Source of the DNA: Rhodospirillales bacterium
GTDB lineage: Bacteria; Pseudomonadota; Alphaproteobacteria; Rhodospirillales; Shumkoniaceae
DNA length: 64,000 bases
Direction of reading: 5' to 3'
Assembly: GCA_014859895.1 (NCBI GenBank)
Contig: JACZKS010000067.1
Coordinates: forward strand, 19,732-83,731
In this document: positions 15,471-22,363 of the stretch, one piece after another
Layout: the number at the start of each line of letters is the position of its first letter
How positions within the stretch are numbered: the first letter of the stretch is position 1
Program-made: the position numbers and the translations under genes
The notes under the pieces: generated by a model
What the model saw: only the letters and a program-made list of their open reading frames with translations
What the model was told of the DNA's origin: nothing
Database searches by the model: none

Positions 15471-15824
15471 ATGCCCAGGCCGTGCAAGTGCCGGTGCGTC
15501 GCCACTCTACCCGGCGTCATCGATTTCAAGCCGCGCGGCATTCCCATGCACGCGCTCCAGGAGGTCTATCTCGCCTTCGACGGCTACGAGGCCCTGCGCC
15601 TTTCCGATCTCGAAGGCCTGGACCAGGGCGCGGCGGCCGAGCGTATGGGCGTGTCGCGCCAGACCTTCGGACGCATCCTCGGCGCCGCCCGGCGCACCGT
15701 GACCCGAGCCATCGTCGAGGGCATGGCCCTTCGCGTCGAGGGCGGCAACGTCCGCCTCGCCGAAGCGTCCGAACCCGTCCAACACCAACAAAACACCGAC
15801 CAAGGAAGGAGAAGTCCAAAATGA
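15471..15824 (+). CDS. DUF134 family helix-turn-helix protein
   Basis: A 117-aa protein starting MPRPCKCRCV, the Cys-rich opening typical of DUF134. A sigma-70-region-4-like helix-turn-helix follows: ALRLSDLEGLDQGAAAERMGVSRQTFGRILGAARR. These proteins are probable DNA-binding regulators, often beside NifX-like Fe-S/Mo-cluster-binding proteins, as here. GGAAG lies 10 nt before the ATG. The stop overlaps the ATG of the next gene (ATGA at 15821), so the two are translationally coupled. The palindrome at 15432-15455 may be its own operator. Confidence 0.85.
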   Translation: MPRPCKCRCVATLPGVIDFKPRGIPMHALQEVYLAFDGYEALRLSDLEGLDQGAAAERMGVSRQTFGRILGAARRTVTRAIVEGMALRVEGGNVRLAEASEPVQHQQNTDQGRRSPK

Positions 15825-16207
15825 CCACTATCGTTGCCGTGCCGTCCGCTCATCCGGGCGGGCTGGAGGCCGCAGTGTCCGACCACTTCGGCCACTGCGA
15901 CGTGTTCACCCTGGTCTCCGTCGACGGCGGCCGCATCGAGGGCGTGCGCATCGTACCCAACCTGGCCCACGAGCAGGGCGGCTGTTTGGGCCCCGTCCAC
16001 TACTTGGCTGAACAGGGCGCCCGCGTGCTGATCGCCGGCGGCATGGGCATGAGGCCATTGGCAGGTTTCACCGAGGTCGGCATCATAGTCATGCACCATG
16101 GCGGCAACCGCTCGGTGAGCGAGGCGATGGTCGCCTTCGCCCAGGGCCAACTCTTGCGCTTCGGCAACGACCACACCTGCGGCGGCGGCCAGGGCCACTG
16201 CCACTAG
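15821..16207 (+). CDS. NifB/NifX family molybdenum-iron cluster-binding protein
   Basis: A 128-aa member of the dinitrogenase-cofactor-biosynthesis fold. It shows VSDHFGHCDVFTLV (the DHFG cluster-binding motif), a NLAHEQGGCLGPVHYLAEQGARVLIAGG-like core and a Cys/His-rich tail, CGGGQGHCH. Stand-alone small members are thought to bind Fe-S or Fe-Mo clusters; no nif structural genes are near, so nitrogen fixation should not be inferred. It is coupled to DUF134 by a 4-bp overlap. Confidence 0.85.
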   Translation: MTTIVAVPSAHPGGLEAAVSDHFGHCDVFTLVSVDGGRIEGVRIVPNLAHEQGGCLGPVHYLAEQGARVLIAGGMGMRPLAGFTEVGIIVMHHGGNRSVSEAMVAFAQGQLLRFGNDHTCGGGQGHCH

Positions 16208-16245
16208 GACGCAGCCAAGCGGAAGGCTGATCCCGGCAGCGCCCA

Positions 16246-16850
16246 CTACCCGTCGACCTCCTCATCGTCACGATGCCAGCGGTTGAGGGCGCCGGCGTAG
16301 CGGGGCATGACGTCCGGCATGATGGTCTCGCCTTCCGGCGGCCTTCCGACGCCGAAAACCACTTCCGGGAAGTTGAGCGACTTCTGGATCGCCCAGATCT
16401 GCTCGTGGCGATCGGGCGGCAGGATTGCCGCCGTGGCGCCGGCCGGCACCACCGTCTTGATATGGACGATGGCGTTGACACGCACCTCGGCGCCCTTGCC
16501 GATTCGCGCGCCGTTGAAGACGGTGGCGCCGGTGGCGATGAACACCTCGTCCTCAACCGTACAGTCCGAGTGATAGGCGCGTGGCCCGATAAGGACGTTG
16601 TCACCGATGGCAACCGGCGAACGAGCGCCCCCCCTCCCCTAAGACCCGTATTCATGACGACAGTGTTGGCGCCGACCATGATCGGGCCGCTTTCGGCCGT
16701 CGGCACGGCACCGAAACCGATCGATGTGCCAGGCCCGATGCAAACGTCGCCGCACAAGACGGCGGTAAGGGCGATGCGCGCCGTCGGATCGACCCGTGGC
16801 CGCTTCCCTCGGTGTCCCTTGTCGCATGCCGTTCTTAACACGGCGATCAT
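16246..16850 (-). pseudogene. Frameshifted hexapeptide-repeat acyltransferase/gamma-carbonic anhydrase-like gene
   Basis: Two adjacent frames on minus together spell a left-handed beta-helix protein of the CaiE/PaaY/gamma-carbonic-anhydrase type. The upstream frame gives VDPTARIALTAVLCGDVC and PIMVGANTVVMNTGLRG. The downstream frame gives SPVAIGDNVLIGPRA, CTVEDEVFIATGATVFNG and GAEVRVNAIVHIKT. They join at a run of seven C (16628-16634; G on the coding strand) next to another C4, where one extra base would restore the frame. It could be a real pseudogene, a sequencing error or a slippage site. The N-terminus is unclear; 16850 is only one in-frame ATG. Confidence 0.7.
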
Positions 16851-16921
16851 TGTTGCGGGGAGCGGGTCGGTCGCGACTGAATTTGACAGCACCGCCACAC
16901 AAATCTTGAAATAATCAAAAA

Positions 16922-16946
16922 GGAACAACGCAACACAATTGGGGTA
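16922..16946 (+). promoter_or_regulatory. Possible EcfG-type promoter upstream of ecfG
   Basis: GGAAC at 16922-16926 is followed after 16 bp by GGTA (16943-16946). The -35 equals the EcfG consensus GGAAC; the -10 is weak against CGTT. EcfG genes are commonly autoregulated, so this is a reasonable candidate. Confidence 0.35.
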
Positions 16947-16969
16947 ATCCTACATCATTGGTGGTAATC
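16938..16969. repeat. Two direct repeats, ATTGG(T)GGTAATC, in an AT-rich leader
   Basis: ATTGGGGTAATC (16938-16949) and ATTGGTGGTAATC (16957-16969) lie about two helical turns apart, the layout of a site for two protein protomers on one DNA face. They lie in an AT-rich stretch (about 16905-17080) unlike the rest of the window. Further on, ATACGCGTAT (16999-17008) is a 10-bp palindrome. No gene is seen between 16851 and 17089. Confidence 0.4.
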
Positions 16970-17089
16970 ACAAAGCATTATCTGAGTATTAAATGGCCAT
17001 ACGCGTATACCTTTTTGCAATATTCATGATTTTTATTAAGTCTATCATGCGAATTGCAGTCGCGTTTCATTTATATTCCAGGTGCCACC

Positions 17090-17887
17090 ATGCACGACGC
17101 CAAGCTCGACGAGATGGAATGGTTGGACGAACAGGAATGGGAGTTCGCCGAGCGGACGCCACTCCAGGATGAGTGGCCGCCCATGACACAACATTGTCAC
17201 AACCTTGCCCAGGAGATGCCCCAGCCACCGGCACAACTCCCTCTAAAGAGCATCGAGAGAGGGAGATCGCGCGTGCCCAACCACACGTCCCTTCAAAAGG
17301 GTATCTCCACCCCCCTTGATGTCGTCGAAGACGACCTGGAATCGCACATCCGGGCCCTGCGGCGTTACGCGCGGGCCCTGACCGCGAACCCGGACGATGC
17401 CGATGATCTTGTCCAGGAAACCCTGAAAAGGGCGCTGACCTATCTGGACAGCGGCGGCGAGATCCGCAACTTGCGCTACTATCTGCTCACCATTCTTCAT
17501 CACGCCCGGATCGACCATGCCAAACGCGAGAGCCGCGGGGGTGAGCATATTCCCTTTGATACCTGCCTGTTCCTCGCCTCCGGCCCCATCCAGTCCGACC
17601 GCATGGTGTGCAGCGAGGCCATGGACGCCATCAATCGCCTGCCCGAAGAGCAGCGCGCGGTGATCCTGTTGATCGGCTTCGAGGGGTTGGCCTACCAGGA
17701 AGTCGCCGATGTGCTGCAAATCCCCATCGGCACGGTCATGTCGCGTCTGAACCGGGCGCGGAAGAACCTTCGTAAAATCCTCCACCTCGAGGACATTTCG
17801 GTGGACATCGTCTCGACCCAGTTGGAAGGCGGGTACATTCCCGAGCCTTCGTCGCGCAAAATCGCGCTGTCCTCCGATACAGCCTGA
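17090..17887 (+). CDS. ecfG: EcfG-type ECF sigma factor of the general stress response
   Basis: A 265-aa sigma factor when started at the ATG at 17090. Region 2 is IRALRRYARALTANPDDADDLVQ with ETLKRALTYL; region 4 is LPEEQRAVILLIGFEGLAYQEVADVL and IPIGTVMSRLNRARK. In known systems EcfG is held by NepR and freed when phosphorylated PhyR binds NepR; phyR, nepR and phyK lie directly downstream on the other strand. The catalytic part begins near residue 75. A GTG at 17273 with GGGAG 7 nt upstream would give a normal 204-aa EcfG. The optional N-terminal extension is acidic and Trp-rich (EWLDEQEW, LQDEWPP). Confidence 0.88.
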   Translation: MHDAKLDEMEWLDEQEWEFAERTPLQDEWPPMTQHCHNLAQEMPQPPAQLPLKSIERGRSRVPNHTSLQKGISTPLDVVEDDLESHIRALRRYARALTANPDDADDLVQETLKRALTYLDSGGEIRNLRYYLLTILHHARIDHAKRESRGGEHIPFDTCLFLASGPIQSDRMVCSEAMDAINRLPEEQRAVILLIGFEGLAYQEVADVLQIPIGTVMSRLNRARKNLRKILHLEDISVDIVSTQLEGGYIPEPSSRKIALSSDTA

Positions 17888-17928
17888 GTGATCGAGAACG
17901 TCGGCGGGCAGGCGGGCGCGGGCGCGCT

Positions 17929-19770
17929 TTACGCGGCGCTCGCCGCCCCCCTCTCCGGCATGGCAAGCTCGCGCATCGGAACAACGGGCAGATTGCGCCA
18001 CTCCCCCTCCCCGGTCAGCCTGTCGACACCGAAACGAACCTTGATGGTCATGCCGGGGGGGCCCGAAATGGCCAAGTCGCCGCCGATCTGACGGGCAAAA
18101 GCCTGGATCAGGTGGAGCCCCAGGTGGCGGCTGGACTGATCCGGGTCGGACAGGGGCGGCCCAACGCCATCATCGGAAACGGTCAGCACCGCCTGCCCCG
18201 TCGCCCCATTCAGGGCAAGGCGAACGGCAATATTGCCCGCTCGCCCGTCAGGGAAGGCGTGTTTCATGGCGTTGGTGATCGCCTCGGTCACCAGCAATGC
18301 CACGGGAACGGCCCAATCGGACACGATCGTCATCTCAGGAATGTCGACGCGCAAGGATACACGGCGCTTGGCGTCCGAGAGACTGTTGACAAGCGTCCGG
18401 CACAGTTCCGTCATGAACATCTGCAAGGGAACCACCCGCACGTCGTCGGCCTCGTAGAGATAGCGGTGGACGAGGGCCAGGGCACGCACCCGCATCTTGA
18501 CGTCGTCCAGCGCGTTACGGGCGTTAGGCTCGACCACCGACTTGCCATGGAGGTTGAGAAGGCTGCTGACGATTTGCAGGTTGTTCTTGACCCGATGGTG
18601 GATTTCCTTGAGCAAAATGTCCTTCTGTTGCACCGATCGGGACAATTCCTCCTCGCGCGCCTCGATGCGGCCGGCCATGAGCACCATCGTCTCGCCGAGG
18701 CTGCGCAATTCGCTCGGCGCTTCGTTCAGGTTGAAATCCGCCACCGCGTAGTTGCCGCCCGCGAGCGCCTGGGCCATTCTTCTCAGCGTCATGATCCAGC
18801 GGGTGATCAGCAGCCGCGTCCCCAGCCAAGCCGCGGCGATGCCCGTCCACCAGATGCCGCAGACGCTCAAGATCCGGGTTACGAGGTCCTTCTCGATCCA
18901 GCCCAAGGCCGTCGCCGCGGGAACGCCGAACAGAACCGTCACATTGCCATGCGGAAGCGCGACGCTGCTGTAGACGCGGCGTACTTCGTCGTTGCCGATC
19001 GCCTCGAAGTCGATCAACCGCCGGCCGACCACCTCGTCGACCAGATCCTGGCCAACCGCGGAGTGCAGGGTTTCGTTGCGCGACGTCCCCGATCCCGTCT
19101 TGGGCAGGGCCGGATTTCGGTTGTCGAAAAAGAGGGCCCGATTGGCCAGTACGTTGCCATTGCTGTCGAGAAGGAAAAAGACGCCATCAGACGGCAAGCG
19201 GGCTTCGTGTACGAAGGTGGTCAGCCAGTAGAGCTCGATGGACGCGCTCAATACCCCTTTCAGGTGCCCGTCGTCGGCAAACACCGGCTGGGTGGCGATG
19301 ATTACCGGGAAGGGCGAATCCGGCGTAAACATGTAGTCGCTGAGCGAGAAATCGCGAATTGCCGTGCGTTCCTGCAACTGCGCCTGGGCCGGCACCTCTT
19401 TGATGCTGTCGGCGGTCCAGCAGATCGGTCCGCCATCGGCGCCGGAATAGACCAGATTGGAGAATTCTCGGGAATTTTCGAGGATCTGCCTCAACAGCCG
19501 GGCGCAACGATCCGTCTCTTGATTCCGAATGGCCTGTTCGTTGGCCAACCGTTGGAGGACGCGCCGCGTATCGTCGAAGAACCGCCGTTCGTAGGTGGCA
19601 GCCAGCACCGCGAACTGGCGGACCGCCAATTTTGCCCGTTTGGTGTTTTCCGAAAAAGCGTCCCAAGCCAGAAACACGTTGAGGACGGTCGGCACCAGCA
19701 GAATGAAGGTGAACAGAATCACCAGCCGCTGGGTCAGTGACCCGGTGGTGATGGGACGGAAAAACGGCAC
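17929..19770 (-). CDS. phyK: PhyK-type sensor histidine kinase (HisKA_2/HWE family)
   Basis: A 613-aa membrane kinase. Two membrane helices (about residues 14-36 and 300-320) flank a periplasmic Cache-like sensor domain. A HAMP-like segment follows. The phospho-acceptor region EIHHRVKNNLQIVSSLLNLH lies near residue 390, and the ATPase domain has EAITNAMKHAFP and VSDDGVGPP. The HRxxN box places it in the HisKA_2 family that phosphorylates PhyR. It starts 29 bp after the phyR stop, so nepR-phyR-phyK probably form one operon. It converges on ecfG with 41 bp between the stops. Confidence 0.88.
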   Translation of the reverse strand: MPFFRPITTGSLTQRLVILFTFILLVPTVLNVFLAWDAFSENTKRAKLAVRQFAVLAATYERRFFDDTRRVLQRLANEQAIRNQETDRCARLLRQILENSREFSNLVYSGADGGPICWTADSIKEVPAQAQLQERTAIRDFSLSDYMFTPDSPFPVIIATQPVFADDGHLKGVLSASIELYWLTTFVHEARLPSDGVFFLLDSNGNVLANRALFFDNRNPALPKTGSGTSRNETLHSAVGQDLVDEVVGRRLIDFEAIGNDEVRRVYSSVALPHGNVTVLFGVPAATALGWIEKDLVTRILSVCGIWWTGIAAAWLGTRLLITRWIMTLRRMAQALAGGNYAVADFNLNEAPSELRSLGETMVLMAGRIEAREEELSRSVQQKDILLKEIHHRVKNNLQIVSSLLNLHGKSVVEPNARNALDDVKMRVRALALVHRYLYEADDVRVVPLQMFMTELCRTLVNSLSDAKRRVSLRVDIPEMTIVSDWAVPVALLVTEAITNAMKHAFPDGRAGNIAVRLALNGATGQAVLTVSDDGVGPPLSDPDQSSRHLGLHLIQAFARQIGGDLAISGPPGMTIKVRFGVDRLTGEGEWRNLPVVPMRELAMPERGAASAA

Positions 19771-19799
19771 ACCTCACCCCCCGCGCGGACCCGGCCGCC

Positions 19800-20705
19800 T
19801 CAGCACACGGTACCGGGAATCGGGGGCTTCCTCCGCGACAGCAGCGCCTGATAGATGGTCACCCGCAGGACATCCGGTTCGAACGGTTTGGTCACCAGGT
19901 ACGCCGGCTCGCGGCGGGCCCCTGTCAGCAGTCTTTCCGGATAGGCCGTCACGAACACCACCGGCACATCGCGCGAGCGCTGGATCTCCGCCACCGCGTC
20001 GATGCCCGAGCTGCCGTCGCCCAACTGGATATCCGCCAGGATGATGCCTGGCCGCCTGCGCATTGCCAGCGCCACCGCTTCGTCCTTGGTTGCCGCGGTG
20101 CCCACGACATCGTGGCCCATCTCGCTGACGATATCGCTCAAATCGAACGCGATGATCGGCTCGTCTTCGATGATGAGGACGGACGTCGCCGCCTGGTCGT
20201 TGAGCTCGATGCGGGCGGCGGTCAACTCCGTCTCCGCCGCCTCCGGCGGCATCTCCATGATCGCCGCCGCCTCGTCCAGCGAAAACCCTTCCACCGCCGT
20301 CAACAGCAACACCTGCCGCCGTTGGGAAGGGAGCCTGTGCAACGGGTCCACGGGTTCGCCAACCGCCGGATCGGGAGGAAGGTCGCTCGGGAAAATTGGT
20401 TCGGCGATCTTCGTCCACGTCCGATGGAAAAGATGGTAAAGCTGAAGCCGACGGAAGGGCCCGGGACGCAAGCTGTCCGGCTCCTCCACCAGTGCCTCCA
20501 AGCAGATCCGCACATAGTGGTCGCCCGCTTCCTGCGAACCGGCAAGCGCCCGGGCATACCGTCGCAGATAGGGGATATGACGGACGATGTCATTCCGTGG
20601 GTGGGTGTCTCCTGCCGCCCCTGCCGGCGGCCCCGGACGCCTCGTTGCCAAGTTGCTTCCGGGCACGCTGATCCGGCCTCCCGGACTCCGATGGGTTCCT
20701 TCCAT
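19800..20705 (-). CDS. phyR: Anti-anti-sigma response regulator PhyR
   Basis: A 301-aa protein with the diagnostic PhyR layout. The N-terminal sigma-like domain is HIPYLRRYARALAGSQEAGD, then LPSQRRQVLLLTAVEGFSLD. The C-terminal receiver has the acidic pair in LIIEDEPII, the acceptor Asp near residue 222 in ILADIQLG, and the FATGUY-type stretch FVTAYPERLLTG with Lys in VTKPFEP. Phosphorylation by PhyK should expose the sigma-like domain to capture NepR. The ATG at 20705 has AAGGAA 8 nt upstream; that start lies inside nepR, giving a 116-bp overlap. All in-frame alternatives before the sigma-like domain also overlap nepR. Confidence 0.92.
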   Translation of the reverse strand: MEGTHRSPGGRISVPGSNLATRRPGPPAGAAGDTHPRNDIVRHIPYLRRYARALAGSQEAGDHYVRICLEALVEEPDSLRPGPFRRLQLYHLFHRTWTKIAEPIFPSDLPPDPAVGEPVDPLHRLPSQRRQVLLLTAVEGFSLDEAAAIMEMPPEAAETELTAARIELNDQAATSVLIIEDEPIIAFDLSDIVSEMGHDVVGTAATKDEAVALAMRRRPGIILADIQLGDGSSGIDAVAEIQRSRDVPVVFVTAYPERLLTGARREPAYLVTKPFEPDVLRVTIYQALLSRRKPPIPGTVC

Positions 20706-20919
20706 GTGCACGTTCCTTCGCATCGAGTTTGGCCTGGTAGAGGCGCACAAGTTCGGCGAGCTTGGGCGGTAACGGGGCGTCGAGCACGTCCCGGTAAAGA
20801 GTGTCGAGTTCGTTCTTCAGCCAGCGATCAAGGGAGTCCTCGAAGCGATAGGCAGCGGTGCCACCTTTCTCGGTCCGGCTCCCGGGCGGCTTCAAAGGCC
20901 TGAAGGCGCTATCCAGCAT
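20590..20919 (-). CDS. nepR: Anti-sigma factor NepR
   Basis: A 109-aa protein; ATG at 20919 with AAGG 6 nt upstream. The core LKNELDTLYRDVLDAPLPPKLAELVRLYQ matches the two-helix NepR domain that binds EcfG and the PhyR sigma-like domain. The C-terminal tail, about 35 residues of Arg/Gly/Pro-rich sequence, is unusual; most NepR proteins are about 60 residues. It is encoded where the gene overlaps phyR. The gene opens the nepR-phyR-phyK run and is preceded by a GGAAT-N17-GGTC promoter-like motif. Confidence 0.85.
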   Translation of the reverse strand: MLDSAFRPLKPPGSRTEKGGTAAYRFEDSLDRWLKNELDTLYRDVLDAPLPPKLAELVRLYQAKLDAKERAHGRNPSESGRPDQRARKQLGNEASGAAGRGGRRHPPTE

Positions 20920-21026
20920 TTGACACCTTATCCCGAATCCCTTCGACGGCAGCATCGGGTGACGCCCGATTTCGTGGCTCTTTTGGCCCTGTGGCCGTCT
21001 TTTTTTCTATTCGCCCTGCCTTTCAA

Positions 21027-21052
21027 GACCAGCAATCGGGTGAAATTATTCC
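21027..21052 (-). promoter_or_regulatory. EcfG-like promoter of nepR-phyR-phyK
   Basis: On the minus strand GGAAT (21052-21048) is followed after 17 bp by GGTC (21030-21027). It faces away from a matching motif on plus at 21092, and the pair forms a perfect 9-bp inverted repeat (21045-21053/21091-21099). The expected start is about 100 bp before nepR. Confidence 0.55.
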
Positions 21053-21091
21053 GTAATAATGCGCGCGATCCGCCTGCATCCGTCCGAATCC

Positions 21092-21117
21092 GGAATAATG
21101 GTTGCTGCCGCTTGGTC
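21092..21117 (+). promoter_or_regulatory. EcfG-like promoter for a candidate sRNA and the PRC gene
   Basis: GGAAT (21092-21096), 17 bp, then GGTC (21114-21117), the same spacing and -10-like tetramer as the divergent motif for nepR. Transcription would begin near 21123, just before the short hairpin-ended segment. Confidence 0.55.
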
Positions 21118-21122
21118 TACGG

Positions 21123-21198
21123 GGACGTTCCTTCTCGCGATCTCACCTCCCTGCAACGACAGACTGGCCCCCGCAAGTTTCGGCTTCGGGGGCCTTTT
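21123..21198 (+). ncRNA. Candidate small RNA or attenuated leader with intrinsic terminator
   Basis: The segment begins just past the EcfG-like promoter. It ends in a strong intrinsic terminator: GGCCCCCG (21166-21173) pairs with CGGGGGCC (21187-21194), with three further inner pairs, followed by TTTT (21195-21198). The 5' part is predicted mostly unpaired and holds TCACCTCCCT, complementary to Shine-Dalgarno sequences, a feature of several alphaproteobacterial sRNAs. No ORF fits. It could instead be an attenuator in the leader of the PRC-barrel gene at 21303. The 383-bp gap 20920-21302 holds nothing else recognisable. Confidence 0.5.
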
Positions 21199-21302
21199 GC
21201 CGGCCGTGGCCATCCGGGACGGAGCGAGCCGGGAATATCGGGCACGCCCCGAGAGTCTGCTTCGACGACTCCCACACCATCGCGCAATTGGAGGAGGAGA
21301 CC

Positions 21303-21803
21303 ATGTCGAAACGACTGCTCCTTGTGGCTGGTGCCGTCCTGCTGACGGCAGCGCCCGCGCTGGGGCAACCGGCGGCACAGACGCCGCCCGGCACCGGACA
21401 AGCGCAAGCGCATGCCGAGGGCCGTCAGGCCGCCCCCGGGACCATTATTGCTGCCGAGGGCTCGTCCCAGGTCCGCGTCGAGACACTTCTTGGCATGAAA
21501 GTCGTCAACACCGCGGGCGAGGAAGTCGGCATCGTCGACGACATCGTCTTCGACAAGGCCGGCACGGTCTCCGGGCTGGTGGTAGAAGCCGGCGGTTTAA
21601 TGGGCATCGGGACCAAACCCATAGGGGTCGCCTGGCGGGATGTCGGCAGCGCGCTGACATCGAACGTGATCAGAGTTTCGCTCACCAAGGAGGAAATCGA
21701 CAGGGCTCCGCCCTTCAAGGTCGGCAACGAGCGGTCGGAGACATTGAAGCCGCAGAAGCCGCTCGGCCTCGTCCCCCTGGAATCGGACGATCCGCGTCGT
21801 TAA
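21303..21803 (+). CDS. Exported PRC-barrel domain protein
   Basis: A 166-aa protein starting MSKRLLLVAGAVLLTAAPALG, a clear Sec signal, with GGAGGAGGAGA before the ATG. After a Gln/Ala linker comes one PRC-barrel domain: VETLLGMKVVNTAGEEVGIVDDI and VFDKAGTVSGLVVEAGG. PRC-barrel proteins of this exported type are often stress-induced in Alphaproteobacteria; their activity is unknown. It lies behind the divergent EcfG-like promoter and candidate sRNA, so stress control is likely. Confidence 0.8.
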   Translation: MSKRLLLVAGAVLLTAAPALGQPAAQTPPGTGQAQAHAEGRQAAPGTIIAAEGSSQVRVETLLGMKVVNTAGEEVGIVDDIVFDKAGTVSGLVVEAGGLMGIGTKPIGVAWRDVGSALTSNVIRVSLTKEEIDRAPPFKVGNERSETLKPQKPLGLVPLESDDPRR

Positions 21804-21888
21804 GAACCTTCCGCTCCAAAGTGCGGTTTCCCAACCGGTCGTCTTGGAGGCCATTTCCTTGATTTTTGCAGCGGGAGAGAAGACGGCG

Positions 21889-21914
21889 GGAATGCGTGAC
21901 CGCCTTGGCAAGTC
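21889..21914 (+). promoter_or_regulatory. EcfG-like promoter upstream of the opgH operon
   Basis: GGAAT (21889-21893), 17 bp, AGTC (21911-21914). It lies 96 bp before the ATG of the small gene coupled to opgH. It is the only single (non-divergent) copy with full fit. Confidence 0.45.
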
Positions 21915-22009
21915 TACCACGACAGGAAACGCACACAGCCATGACGTTCAAAGCTAGCTTTCAGTCGCGCAAGCACCTTCCGTTTTCCTCACAGTCCGGA
22001 GAGACCGCG

Positions 22010-22363
22010 ATGAGTTCCGCTGCCCCATCCCACGTTCTGCTGCAGACAAACCATGGCCCTCACGGACGTCAAAGCCATCCCAGCCTTCCGGCCGACGCCT
22101 TGCACCCTATGCTCCCGTCCAAGCCGGCGAACCTTTCCCTTTCGGTCACCGCACCTCCCCCTCAGGAGGTTCCTGGTGCTGCCGATACCGGCGCACATGC
22201 CTCCTATCCCGAGGTGCCGCCGGAATCGCCACTGCCGATGCACGCCAGGGCCTTCGATTTCGTTGGAATGCGGGATCTTTTCGGCTTCCTGATCCAGGGA
22301 CGGCGACATCGGTCGCCACCGGCGCTGACCGCCACTCCGCCGTCAGCCGTTCGACACGGATGA
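22010..22363 (+). CDS. Small protein carrying the OpgH N-terminal motif, coupled to opgH
   Basis: A 117-aa protein; ATG at 22010 with GGAGAGA upstream. It is Pro/Ser/His-rich and probably disordered until YPEVPPESPLPMHARAFDF near residue 80. That segment resembles the LPPEAPLAMP box found at the start of full-length OpgH glucosyltransferases. The stop overlaps the ATG of opgH (ATGA at 22360). It may be the detached cytoplasmic N-terminus of OpgH, produced by a frame change, or a true partner subunit. There is no membrane segment or signal. Confidence 0.5.
   Translation: MSSAAPSHVLLQTNHGPHGRQSHPSLPADALHPMLPSKPANLSLSVTAPPPQEVPGAADTGAHASYPEVPPESPLPMHARAFDFVGMRDLFGFLIQGRRHRSPPALTATPPSAVRHG

Noticed and set aside
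15821..16207. Evidence for nitrogen fixation from the NifX-like gene
   Set aside because: Stand-alone members of this fold are widespread in non-fixing bacteria and no nif genes are adjacent.
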